Part shown: positions 26,306 through 34,812 of the stretch, one piece after another
Numbering within the stretch: the stretch's first letter is position 1
How the letters are laid out: every line of letters begins with the position of its first letter
Origin: UBA1163 sp049513055
GTDB lineage: Bacteria; Desulfobacterota; BSN033; UBA1163
Length of the DNA: 64,000 nucleotides
NCBI GenBank assembly: GCA_049513055.1
Contig: JBEKWN010000005.1
Location: forward strand, 1 to 64,000
Direction of reading: 5' to 3'
Position numbers and translations under genes: made by a program
Notes under the pieces: generated by a model
What the model saw: only the letters and a program-made list of their open reading frames with translations
Databases searched by the model: none
What the model was told of the DNA's origin: nothing

Positions 26306-26899
26306 ATGAAAGGCATTAAAGACCAGACTTATTATGAGATCTTGGAAGTTAGCTTAACCGCTACGGCCAAAGAGATCCAGAGGGCTTATGAGCATGCCAA
26401 AGAGACCTTTCATGCCGATTCTTTGGCTGTCTATTCTCTCTTTTCCGGAGAGGAGGTGAAAGAAATACAAGAGGCCATTGAAGAAGCTTATCGGGTTCTG
26501 ATGGATGAGGCATTGCGGAGAAGTTACGACCAGTCCCACTTCCAAATGGTTGGGGGACAGCCACCGGAAAAGCCCTCTGAAGCTCAAGGGGTATCCAGAG
26601 GAAAAAAGACTTCCCTCTCTTTTACAGGCCTTTCGTTCAATGACGAAGAGGGACTCTATCGTGGGAAGACATTGAAGCAAGTCCGAGAAAGAATGGGTGT
26701 TGAACTCCAGACCGTCTCCAAGGAGACGAAGATTAATATAAAAATCTTGGAATGGATTGAGGAGGAAACCTTTGAAAAACTTCCGGCCTTGGTTTATCTC
26801 AAAGGGTTTTTGAAAAGCTATGCCCAATCCCTTGGGTTGGATCCCCAAAAGGTAACTGAGGAATACATCCGTTTCGTGGAAGAGTCTAAAAAGAGATAA
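26306..26899 (+). CDS. J-domain fused to RodZ-type helix-turn-helix
   Basis: A 197-residue protein. Residues about 8-75 form a DnaJ-like domain (TYYEILEVSLTATAKEIQRAYE...YRVLMDEALRRSYD) in which the HPD loop reads HAD. After a linker, residues about 118-192 match the RodZ/DUF4115-type cytoplasmic HTH (TLKQVRERMGVELQTVSKETKI then YLKGFLKSYAQSLGLDP). There is no transmembrane segment, unlike RodZ. The altered HPD suggests that DnaK stimulation may be lost, leaving a protein-protein module. Placement after a MinD-like ATPase suggests a role in positioning or cytoskeletal assembly. Confidence 0.8.
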   Translation: MKGIKDQTYYEILEVSLTATAKEIQRAYEHAKETFHADSLAVYSLFSGEEVKEIQEAIEEAYRVLMDEALRRSYDQSHFQMVGGQPPEKPSEAQGVSRGKKTSLSFTGLSFNDEEGLYRGKTLKQVRERMGVELQTVSKETKINIKILEWIEEETFEKLPALVYLKGFLKSYAQSLGLDPQKVTEEYIRFVEESKKR

Positions 26900-27036
26900 T
26901 CCTTCCCCTCCGAGAGGGGAAATCCAAAATCCCAATTTTCAAAAGATCGAGGCATTTTTAATAAGTTAGTGAACAAGAGGGCTGCTGTCTCGCTTAATGT
27001 CCCAGTTTTGGATTTTGAAGTTTGGATTTTGAAGTT

Positions 27037-27573
27037 CTATTTTTCGGAGGTGAGGTCTGCAGCTTTGGCACTCATCTGTTGAGCGATGGTACTGTTAAAT
27101 CCAGTCGTTCTTTCTCGGATCTTACCTCCCTTATCAATGAGAAAGGTGGTTGGAATTGCGGTGACTCTGTAATGCCTCACCACGTCCTCTGGAGCCATCA
27201 CGATAGGATAGGGGATGTCCATGGCCTTGGCGAAGTTGCGGACAACCTCCGCATCTCCTTTATCCAAACTCATCCCAATCACCTCAAACCCATTTTCTCG
27301 GTAAGTCTTATAGAGTTGAATTAAATGGGGGATGGATTCTCGACAGGGTCCACACCAGGTCGCCCAGAAGTCGAGGAGGACCACTTTCCCTTTGAGTTGG
27401 GAAAGAGTGATCTCCTGTCCCTCAAGGGTCTTGAGGGTGAAATCCGGTGCCAAACCTGGGGAGGGTTGTGATTTTTCTTTAGAACAATGGGAAAGAAGAG
27501 ATACCCCTCCCATGCAGAAGCTAAAGATCACGACCCATGTAAGAAACGTTCGTTTCGTATTGGGAATCAACAT
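27037..27573 (-). CDS. TlpA/ResA-like thiol-disulfide oxidoreductase
   Basis: A 178-residue exported thioredoxin-fold protein with the active site WATWCGPCRESIPH (C near 76 and 79). The amino end has a hydrophobic segment then LSHC, a likely lipobox, so it may be a lipoprotein at the inner membrane. The PIVMAPEDVVRHYRV and AIPTTFLID blocks are typical of TlpA. Such proteins reduce disulfides in apocytochrome c or related substrates. The cytoplasmic thioredoxin gene lies 30 bases upstream on the same strand. Confidence 0.9.
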   Translation of the reverse strand: MLIPNTKRTFLTWVVIFSFCMGGVSLLSHCSKEKSQPSPGLAPDFTLKTLEGQEITLSQLKGKVVLLDFWATWCGPCRESIPHLIQLYKTYRENGFEVIGMSLDKGDAEVVRNFAKAMDIPYPIVMAPEDVVRHYRVTAIPTTFLIDKGGKIRERTTGFNSTIAQQMSAKAADLTSEK

Positions 27574-27603
27574 TGGCTATGAGCGGGCAAGTGAAGACTA
27601 AAA

Positions 27604-27936
27604 TTACAGGGCTTTTTCAATGAGAGCCTTTAAGCGGGTCTTCGGCACTGAACCGATAATTTGATCGAGAATCTTTCCGCTTTTGAAAAGAATCAGGGTA
27701 GGAATTCCCCTCACCCCATATTGACTGGGTGTAGCAGGGCTCTCATCCACATTGAGCTTGGTCACCTTCACCCTACCGGAAAACTCTTTCGCTAACGCCT
27801 CAACGATGGGACTGATGCTACGGCAGGGGCCGCACCAAGTTGCCCAGAATTCGACCAGTACTGGAAGGTCTGAATTGATCACCTCAGAGGAAAAATTCTT
27901 ATCATTGACATGAACCAAACTCGACTCCTCTGCCAT
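27604..27936 (-). CDS. trxA: Thioredoxin
   Basis: A 110-residue cytoplasmic thioredoxin of normal length with FWATWCGPCRSISP (active-site C near 35 and 38), the cis-proline in GIPTLILF, and the conserved KLNVDE. It serves as general disulfide reductant. A ribosome binding site (AAGGAG, complementary to 27944-27949) precedes the ATG. Probably the first gene of the pair with the TlpA-like gene. Confidence 0.93.
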   Translation of the reverse strand: MAEESSLVHVNDKNFSSEVINSDLPVLVEFWATWCGPCRSISPIVEALAKEFSGRVKVTKLNVDESPATPSQYGVRGIPTLILFKSGKILDQIIGSVPKTRLKALIEKAL

Positions 27937-28038
27937 TTTCTACTCCTTAGGTTCAATTTATTTTTCCAATTATAACTTATTCAAAATGCATTCCGCCATG
28001 GTGAAATCCTGAATCTTACCTGGTTCAGGAGAAACCAC

Positions 28039-29028
28039 TTATAGCCTCCTTTCCAATACATAATCGGCCAGGGCATAAAGAGCTTCTTTCTCCTTCGAAT
28101 TTGGAAAGAAACGGAGATGATCCTTCGCCCTTTCGACATACTCGTTCGCCTTTTCCCGAGTATATTGGATCCCGTGATGTCGTTCAATGATCTCCACTAC
28201 ACGAAAAAAGGCCTTTTTGGTAATAGGGTTGGACTCGACCGTCTCCCGAATAATGACTTCCTCCTCCTGATTGCAATGATGGAGTGTGGAGATCAGAGGG
28301 AGGGTAATCTTACCATCCTGGAGATCAATTCCGATCTTCTTTCCAAATTCCTCTTCGTTGGAAGTGTAATCGAGATTATCATCAATGAGTTGGAAGGCGA
28401 TGCCGACATTCATCCCGAAATCGGATATTGCCCTTTCCTTTTCTTCAGATACATTTCCCAGAATGGCGCCAATCTGTGTGGCGGCTGAGATGAGAAAAGC
28501 GGTTTTGCGAGTGATGATAGAAAGGTAACCGTCCTCCGTCAGAGAGAGGTCGTTGGTTTTGATCAATTCCTCTAACTCTCCTTCCGCCATAATAGTGGTC
28601 GCCTTGGAAATGGTTTGGAGGATTTTCCAGTTCCCACTCTGCACCAGGAGAGAAAAACATTTTGTAAAGAGGAAGTCTCCAACCAGAACACATACCTCAT
28701 CCCCCCATTTGGAATTCGCGGAGTCAGTGCCCCTTCGTAACTCAGCTCGGTCTACCACATCATCATGGAGCAGGGTGGCTGTATGAATAAATTCAATAAG
28801 GCTGGCCATGGAAATGTGTAAATCTCCATGATACCCACACAATTTGGATGAAAGTAAGAGGAGTTTGGCTCGGAACCGTTTCCCACCGCTAAGCAGGAGA
28901 TATTCTCCAATCGCAGAAATGATGGGGACATTGGATCTTAGGTTATTTCGAAACTCTTGATCCACTTTTTCTAAATCCTCCCCAATGCATTTGAGGACGA
29001 TCTCCAAAGGGGATGTCTTTTCTTCCAT
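28039..29028 (-). CDS. Polyprenyl diphosphate synthase
   Basis: A 329-residue trans-prenyl transferase that lengthens an allylic diphosphate with isopentenyl diphosphate, for quinone side chains or lipid carriers. The first aspartate-rich motif is LLHDDVVDRAELRRG and the second is QLIDDNLDY; GGKRFRAKL is also present. The absence of two bulky aromatics just before the first motif fits a long-chain product. I favour ATG 29028 over 29058 because the promoter at 29068-29096 would leave almost no leader for the earlier start. It runs opposite to the LysM gene and upstream of the thioredoxins. Confidence 0.9.
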   Translation of the reverse strand: MEEKTSPLEIVLKCIGEDLEKVDQEFRNNLRSNVPIISAIGEYLLLSGGKRFRAKLLLLSSKLCGYHGDLHISMASLIEFIHTATLLHDDVVDRAELRRGTDSANSKWGDEVCVLVGDFLFTKCFSLLVQSGNWKILQTISKATTIMAEGELEELIKTNDLSLTEDGYLSIITRKTAFLISAATQIGAILGNVSEEKERAISDFGMNVGIAFQLIDDNLDYTSNEEEFGKKIGIDLQDGKITLPLISTLHHCNQEEEVIIRETVESNPITKKAFFRVVEIIERHHGIQYTREKANEYVERAKDHLRFFPNSKEKEALYALADYVLERRL

Positions 29029-29067
29029 GAGGTTATACGTACTGTTTAAATGATCCATACTGAAAAA

Positions 29068-29096
29068 TTATTATCCCATTCGGGCATCATTGTCAA
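29068..29096 (-). promoter_or_regulatory. Candidate promoter of the polyprenyl synthase gene
   Basis: Minus strand TTGACA (29091-29096), 17 bases, TAATAA (29068-29073). A start near 29061 leaves about 30 bases of leader to ATG 29028. Confidence 0.6.
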
Positions 29097-29137
29097 AATA
29101 TTTTTTCGATCCCACACCCTTTTTTCTCTTTTCGAAT

Positions 29138-29836
29138 TTATTGAATCCCATGAAGGATGAGAGGTTCCATAAGTTTTAGTTCAACCCCACTGGTTTTAAT
29201 AGATTCGGTGAGGATGAATTTTGCTTCTTCCCCAATACGGGGATGAACGAACTGCAATCGCTTTGGCTCCAATTGTCCATCTCTCAATGCCATGAGGAGG
29301 TCAACGGTTCTCAATGCTGGAAAGATCATGTAGCATCTCCCCTTAGGGGGAAGCAGGTAGGAGGCGATAGAGATCAGGTCTTCAAGCGTTCCTTTGATCT
29401 CATGGCGTGCGATCGCCTTCTCTATGGAAGGGTTGATCCTCCCGGTCCGATATTTTCGATAGGGGGGGTTGGAGAGGACAACATCGAAAGAACCTGGCGG
29501 GAAGGTTTCTTTTAATTCTCTAAAGTCCTGCATAAGAATTGATATCCGGTCTTCAAGATGATTCAAGACCACATTTTTTTCTGCACATTCGGCCAATCCC
29601 TTTTGAATTTCGACGCCGACAAAAGAATGGGCTTTGGTGGTGTGTGACAATAACAAGGGTAGAATGCCACAGCCTGTTCCCAGATCCATCACCCTTTCAT
29701 TTTTACGAATTTTGATGAATTGGCTGAGCAGAACCGCATCCATGGAGAACCGGTAACCCTTTTTCTTCTGAGTGATTTGGAGTTTTCCGTTGAAGAACGT
29801 ATCCAATGTTTCATCAGGGGAAGGGAGAAGGTTCAT
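29138..29836 (-). CDS. tRNA1(Val) adenine-N6 methyltransferase-like protein
   Basis: A 232-residue SAM-dependent methyltransferase: motif I MDLGTGCGILPLLL, an acidic E in VGVEIQ, and the N6-adenine motif NPPYRKY. The amino end (NGKLQITQKKKGYRFSMDAVLL) matches the TrmN6/YfiC family, which methylates A37 of tRNA1(Val). The first 29 codons of the longest frame (to 29923) are atypical, so I choose ATG 29836; no good ribosome binding site favours either. Confidence 0.8.
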   Translation of the reverse strand: MNLLPSPDETLDTFFNGKLQITQKKKGYRFSMDAVLLSQFIKIRKNERVMDLGTGCGILPLLLSHTTKAHSFVGVEIQKGLAECAEKNVVLNHLEDRISILMQDFRELKETFPPGSFDVVLSNPPYRKYRTGRINPSIEKAIARHEIKGTLEDLISIASYLLPPKGRCYMIFPALRTVDLLMALRDGQLEPKRLQFVHPRIGEEAKFILTESIKTSGVELKLMEPLILHGIQ

Positions 29837-29923
29837 AAGATTAAGTGATCCATGGTTTCCTATAGTAAGGTTTGGTGACCATGATGTCATCGCGAAGAGG
29901 AGTGCCCCAGAAGAGATCGACAA

Positions 29924-30235
29924 CCTTTTTGAATTCGTAAACCAAGCTTCGAGGTAGAAAATAGATTGAATTTAATTAACATGGAGTGAGTTTAGTGTCA
30001 ATCAGGCTTCTTCTCTGCTATTTGGCAAAGTGTATTCTCCTTTCATTTTTATTCCAATTTCTTAGTTAAAAAGGTTAAAATATGTTCAAAAATATGAAAA
30101 GTTTGCACAAAAACTATCCACCTCTCGTTAGCAAAAAAGGTAGATTCTTTTTCTAATTTCTAATAATTCCTAATAATTTTAGCTAATTAAAAAGGATAGC
30201 GTGAGGTTTGGTATGGATATTGCTTTATATTTTCC
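29924..30235. other. AT-rich intergenic region between divergent genes
   Basis: About 300 bases very rich in A+T, with several AATTCCTAATAATT-like stretches but no gene. It probably holds regulatory DNA for the rightward LysM-dprA-topA run. Confidence 0.45.
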
Positions 30236-30264
30236 TTGACAAAAGAATGATAAGACGTTAATTT
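30236..30264 (+). promoter_or_regulatory. Promoter of the LysM gene
   Basis: TTGACA (30236-30241), 17 bases, TAATTT (30259-30264). The leader to ATG 30326 is about 55 bases and includes a strong GGGAGGAGG. The same arrangement and -10 hexamer precede the lytic transglycosylase gene at 51187. Confidence 0.55.
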
Positions 30265-30325
30265 TTAACAAAATTTTGTTTTATTAAAACTCTTAAACCA
30301 GTTTTGTGAAAGGGAGGAGGTTGCT

Positions 30326-31108
30326 ATGAGAAGAATAATTGGTATCTTTTTTACCACGATTTTGATGCTCTCCTTCTGTTTTGTTCTTTCAGGATTGACA
30401 CAGGAGACAAAGGAAACGGCAGGTGTGTATACCATCCAAAAAGGAGATACGCTCTGGGATATTTCCTCTAAGTTTTTAAAAGACCCCTTTCTTTGGCCAA
30501 AATTGTGGGAAAGAAATCCTTATATTACTAATCCTCACTGGATCTATCCAGGAAACCCGATCCGTCTTTCCGCCATTGAGCCAGTGAAGAAAGAGGAGCC
30601 TAAGAAGGTTGTCGAGGAGAAACCCATAGAAACGGTTAAGGAGCCAGAGGTTAAAAAGGTGGAACCCCCTCCAGTAGAAAAGAAACCGGAGGTGGTCGCT
30701 GAGGTGAAAGCTGTTCCTGTAGAGGGAAAACCACCCACCCCTCCTGGGAATCGGGATGCGGGTTTTTTGAGCGATATTGAGTATCGGGGAATTGGCATCG
30801 TTTTAGAGAGCAAGGAAGGTAAAAACCTTATGTCGGCAGGCGATATCCTCTATCTAGCCTTCAAAACCTCAGAATCCGTTTTGGTCGGAAATAAATATAC
30901 GGTCTTTCGAGCTTCAGACGAGATAAGACATCCCATTACTGAAAAAATTATTGGAAGAAAATATAACATCATAGGAAATATTCAAATCGTCGACCAACAT
31001 GGCAGTTTTTATACGGCCAAGGTCATTGAATCCTTCGACGCCATGATGAAAGGGGATTTTATCCAACCTTATTCGAAAGAAAAGATGGAGGGTTTTTTAG
31101 GGAAATAA
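30326..31108 (+). CDS. LysM-domain exported protein
   Basis: A 260-residue protein with a signal peptide (1-25), one LysM domain (about 34-82: YTIQKGDTLWDISSKFL...NPHWIYPGNPIRL), a Pro/Glu/Lys-rich linker (about 90-145), and a carboxyl beta-rich domain (GIGIVLESKEGKNLMSAGDILYL). LysM binds peptidoglycan, so it probably sits at the wall and may couple wall status to other functions. Genes of this form commonly precede dprA and topA in related bacteria, as here. Confidence 0.85.
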   Translation: MRRIIGIFFTTILMLSFCFVLSGLTQETKETAGVYTIQKGDTLWDISSKFLKDPFLWPKLWERNPYITNPHWIYPGNPIRLSAIEPVKKEEPKKVVEEKPIETVKEPEVKKVEPPPVEKKPEVVAEVKAVPVEGKPPTPPGNRDAGFLSDIEYRGIGIVLESKEGKNLMSAGDILYLAFKTSESVLVGNKYTVFRASDEIRHPITEKIIGRKYNIIGNIQIVDQHGSFYTAKVIESFDAMMKGDFIQPYSKEKMEGFLGK

Positions 31109-31136
31109 TAGAAGAGGATTAAATTGTTATAAAACC

Positions 31137-31220
31137 AACCTGCCTTCGCCCTCCGACTTTCCTTCGCCCGCTGAAGCGGGCTATGCGAGGGTAGGAACGG
31201 GCTTCGGGCAGGCGGGGCTC
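31137..31220. repeat. GC-rich palindromic intergenic repeat
   Basis: An imperfect inverted repeat (CCTGCCTTCGCCC near 31139, GGGCTTCGGGCAGG near 31200) surrounds a perfect hairpin GCCCGC-TGAA-GCGGGC. A related CCTGCCTGCCCCGCC stretch occurs at 22886-22900. These are probably copies of a dispersed element. Confidence 0.45.
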
Positions 31221-31387
31221 CAAGCACCATCATCATAGGGTAATGAGAATTCTTGCCTGCGGGTGGCAGGGATTTGGTGATTGGAATTTTTAACTGGGCT
31301 TTGGAGATCTTCTTTTATCTCCTGAGCCTTTTTTTATCACCTGACCCAACTTCATTTGATAAAGTACTCTCTCACCTGAGGATCTTT

Positions 31388-32488
31388 ATGGCCGAAGATA
31401 TTTTCTATTGGCTGGCCTTAAGCCTCACCCCTGGGCTGGGGAGCATCCTCATCAAACGGCTTCTGGATCGATTCAAGACTCCAGAGGCTGTTTTCCGAGC
31501 TCCCTTGAAGGAATTATTAAAAATTGAAGGATTGGGGGAGAAGGTGGCGAGTGAAATCCAAAAAGGCCCATTGGAAAAAGTGGTGGAAAGGGAGTTGTCT
31601 CTATTGGAGGAGATGGGAGGAAAGATTGTTACTTTAAAGGACGATGACTATCCGAAGCGTTTGGAAGATATTTACGATCCTCCTGCACTGCTTTATCTCA
31701 GGGGAGAATTAAGAAGAGAAGATGAATTGGCTGTTGCCATTGTCGGGAGCCGAAAGACCTCTCCTTATGGGAGATGGATCACAGAAAAGATAGGTGAGGA
31801 TCTTGCCCGTCATGGAGTCACTGTTATCAGCGGAATGGCGAGAGGCATCGATTCAGTGGCCCATAAGGGGGCGCTCCAAGGAGGGGGGAGGACGATTGCC
31901 GTGCTGGGTTGTGGCGTAGATGTGATCTATCCTTCTGAGAATCGAAATCTCTTTTATCAAATTATCGAACATGGGGCTATTCTTTCCGAATTTCCGATCG
32001 GGTCGCCTCCTGAAGGGGGACATTTCCCGAGACGAAATCGGATCATCAGTGGTCTTTCTATCGGGGTGGTCATCGTCCAGGCCAGCGGGGAGAGTGGTTC
32101 CCTCATCACCGCTGGCTATGCGTTAGAGCAAGGAAGAGAAGTCTTTGCCGTTCCAGGGAATGTCGGAGCCGAGGGCAGTCGTGGCACGAATCAGTTAATC
32201 AAAGAAGGGGCGAAGTTAGTGGAGTCCAGTGAAGACATTCTTGAAGAAATATTGCCCCAATGGAGAAGGGAAGGGGAGACGGTCCAAAAAGCAGAGACTC
32301 CGGTTCCTGATCTCACGGAAGAGGAAAAGATTCTCTACAGACTTTTAGGGGAGACACCCTTGCATATCGATGCCATCATACGGGAGAGCCAATTGGATCC
32401 GGGAAATGTCTCCAGTCTCCTTCTGAATTTAGAATTAAAAGGATTGATTTCCCAGTGGCCAGGCAAATGTTTCAGTAAAAAAATGTGA
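31388..32488 (+). CDS. dprA: DNA-processing protein DprA
   Basis: A 366-residue DprA/Smf protein, which binds incoming single-stranded DNA and loads RecA. Amino-terminal helix-hairpin-helix region (GLGSILIKRLL, KIEGLGEKVASEI), the Rossmann core (AIVGSRKTSPYGR, SGMARGIDSVAHKGAL, GCGVDVIYPSEN, HFPRRNRIISGLS, GESGSLITAGYALEQGREVFAVPG) and a carboxyl winged helix. I chose ATG 31388, preceded by GAGGA, because the 45 upstream codons form an unrelated hydrophobic stretch. topA follows. Confidence 0.93.
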   Translation: MAEDIFYWLALSLTPGLGSILIKRLLDRFKTPEAVFRAPLKELLKIEGLGEKVASEIQKGPLEKVVERELSLLEEMGGKIVTLKDDDYPKRLEDIYDPPALLYLRGELRREDELAVAIVGSRKTSPYGRWITEKIGEDLARHGVTVISGMARGIDSVAHKGALQGGGRTIAVLGCGVDVIYPSENRNLFYQIIEHGAILSEFPIGSPPEGGHFPRRNRIISGLSIGVVIVQASGESGSLITAGYALEQGREVFAVPGNVGAEGSRGTNQLIKEGAKLVESSEDILEEILPQWRREGETVQKAETPVPDLTEEEKILYRLLGETPLHIDAIIRESQLDPGNVSSLLLNLELKGLISQWPGKCFSKKM

Positions 32489-32589
32489 GGGGTGATAGTG
32501 AATTCTGAGAGGAATTGTCTTAGAATACTTTTTCTGCTATCACGAACAAAAATCCATGACCCCTTTTTAAATATTTGGAGCAGAAAAAA

Positions 32590-34812
32590 ATGTCAAAAGG
32601 TTTGGTTGTTGTAGAATCTCCTGCGAAGGTCAAGACCCTTCAAAAATTTTTAGGGGAAGACTACATCATCAAAGCTTCCGTGGGTCATATTAAAGACCTT
32701 CCAGAGGATGAGTTGGGAGTGAATCTTCAAAAAGATTTTCAACCCCAATATGTCACCATTTCTGGAAAAGGGAAGATCATCCGGGAATTGAAGAAGGCCA
32801 GCAAGGATGTGAAGAATATTTACCTTGGGCCAGATCCAGATCGAGAAGGGGAGGCGATCGCCTGGCATATTGCTGAAGAGATTGGAGATCCGGATAAAAA
32901 TATTTATCGAGTTCTCTTCAATGAAATAACCAAAAGGGCGGTCTTGGATGCCATTCATCACCCTGGGAAGTTACAACAATCCAAATTTGAAGCTCAGCAG
33001 GCGAGGCGGATCTTGGATCGGTTGGTCGGTTATCAGGTCAGCCCTATTCTTTGGGAAAAGGTACGGCGGGGGTTGAGTGCGGGTCGGGTCCAATCCGTTG
33101 CTGTTCGAATTGTCTGTGAGAGGGAAAGAGAGATTCAAGATTTCGTCTCCGAGGAATATTGGAGCCTCACTGCGACTCTGAAGAAAAAAGATTCTTCAGT
33201 CTCATTTGATGCGAAATTGACGAAATGGAAGGGGAAGAAGGTAAAAATGGCCAACGAGGCCGAAGCCTTGGCCATTAAGAAAGCCCTGGAGATCGTTCCC
33301 TATTCAGTTTCAAAGGTTGTTCAGCAAGAAAAACAACGTCATCCCTTCCCTCCATTTATTACCAGCCGACTTCAACAAGAGGCCTATCGGAAGCTTTCTT
33401 TCTCCGCCCAGAAGACCATGCGGATTGCCCAAAAGTTATATGAAGGGGTGGACCTGGGTCAACTCGGGATGGTTGGATTGATTACTTATATGAGGACCGA
33501 CTCTGTCCGGGTTTCTACAGAAGCCATTCAACAGGTCAGGGGATGGATTAAGGATCGCTTTGGGGATTCTTATCTTCCTCCTAAACCCAATGTCTATAAA
33601 AGCCGTAGAGGAGCCCAGGAGGCCCATGAGGCCATCCGTCCCACTTCGATTGATTTGGAATCTGATAAGGTGAAGTCTTATTTAGATAAAGATCAATGGG
33701 CTCTTTACAAATTGATTTGGGACCGATTCGTCGCCTCTCAGATGCCTTCAGCAGACTTTCTCCAAACCACTGTTGAGATTAAAGCGGACGATGCCATTTT
33801 TACAGCCGTGGGCACGGTTCCTGTTTTTCAGGGTTTCATGGCCCTCTATGTGGAAGGAGAGGATAACCAAGAAAATGGCAATGGAGAAAAGAAACTCCCA
33901 TCGCTCTCGGAAGGTGAAGTTTTGGAGCTATTAAATCTCATACCCAAACAGCATTTTACCCAACCCCCTTACCGATTTTCAGAGGCAACGCTGATCAAAG
34001 AATTGGAAGAGAAGGGAATCGGAAGACCTTCTACGTATGCAACCATTTTGGCTACGATCAAAGAAAAGGGATATGTCCGTTTAGAAAAAGGGAAGTTTTT
34101 CCCCACGGAATTGGGGTGTTTGGTGAATGATCTCCTCGTCGTCAACTTTCCCGATATTTTTGATATCGAATTCACCGCACAAATGGAAGAGAATTTAGAT
34201 AAGATTGAGGAGGGCCAAAAGGATTGGGTGGATACGTTGAAAGAGTTCTATCTTCCTTTCGAAAAGGATTTGGAGATGGCCAAGATCTCCATGAGGGATG
34301 TGAAGAGAGAAAAGATTCCCACGGATGCCATCTGTGAACGATGCGGTTCAAAGATGGTGAAGCGATGGGGGAAGAGGGGTTATTTCTTGGCCTGTTCAAG
34401 CTATCCCAAATGCCGATATACGAGAGAAGTGGAAGGAAACGAGGAGAATCAAGTGGAGACCGGAGCTAAGTGTGAAAAATGTGGAAGCCCGATGGTCATC
34501 AAGAATGGAAAGTTCGGAAGGTTTCTGGCCTGCTCCAATTACCCGACCTGCAAATTCACACGATCTTTGGATACCGGCGTCCGGTGTCCTCAGGAAGGAT
34601 GTGACGGAGTGATTGTGGAGAGAAAGACCCGTAAGGGTAGAACTTTTTACAGCTGTACCAATTACCCCAGTTGTACCTATGCCCTATGGGATAAGCCCAT
34701 TCCAGAGAAATGTCCTCAGTGTGGTTTCCCTTTCTTGGTTGAGAAGCAAGGGAAGGGCGGAGCCACCAAGCGATGTCCTAAAAAAGAATGTGGATACCAC
34801 GCTTCAGAATGA
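32590..34812 (+). CDS. topA: DNA topoisomerase I
   Basis: A 740-residue type IA topoisomerase that relaxes negative supercoils. The Toprim domain (LVVVESPAKVKTLQKFLG, GPDPDREGEAIAWHI) is followed by the gate domains with catalytic Tyr300 in LITYMRTDSVRVS and by HEAIRPTS. Four carboxyl zinc ribbons end the protein (CERCGSKM, CEKCGSPM, CPQEGC, CPQCGFPF). ATG 32590 has GGAG nine bases upstream; a TTG at 32575 would add five residues. The end overlaps the convergent radical SAM gene by nine bases. Confidence 0.96.
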   Translation: MSKGLVVVESPAKVKTLQKFLGEDYIIKASVGHIKDLPEDELGVNLQKDFQPQYVTISGKGKIIRELKKASKDVKNIYLGPDPDREGEAIAWHIAEEIGDPDKNIYRVLFNEITKRAVLDAIHHPGKLQQSKFEAQQARRILDRLVGYQVSPILWEKVRRGLSAGRVQSVAVRIVCEREREIQDFVSEEYWSLTATLKKKDSSVSFDAKLTKWKGKKVKMANEAEALAIKKALEIVPYSVSKVVQQEKQRHPFPPFITSRLQQEAYRKLSFSAQKTMRIAQKLYEGVDLGQLGMVGLITYMRTDSVRVSTEAIQQVRGWIKDRFGDSYLPPKPNVYKSRRGAQEAHEAIRPTSIDLESDKVKSYLDKDQWALYKLIWDRFVASQMPSADFLQTTVEIKADDAIFTAVGTVPVFQGFMALYVEGEDNQENGNGEKKLPSLSEGEVLELLNLIPKQHFTQPPYRFSEATLIKELEEKGIGRPSTYATILATIKEKGYVRLEKGKFFPTELGCLVNDLLVVNFPDIFDIEFTAQMEENLDKIEEGQKDWVDTLKEFYLPFEKDLEMAKISMRDVKREKIPTDAICERCGSKMVKRWGKRGYFLACSSYPKCRYTREVEGNEENQVETGAKCEKCGSPMVIKNGKFGRFLACSNYPTCKFTRSLDTGVRCPQEGCDGVIVERKTRKGRTFYSCTNYPSCTYALWDKPIPEKCPQCGFPFLVEKQGKGGATKRCPKKECGYHASE

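Noticed and set aside
26354..26935. 193-codon antisense frame over the J-domain/HTH gene
   Set aside because: The plus strand has recognisable J and HTH domains; the antisense product has no motif or start signal.
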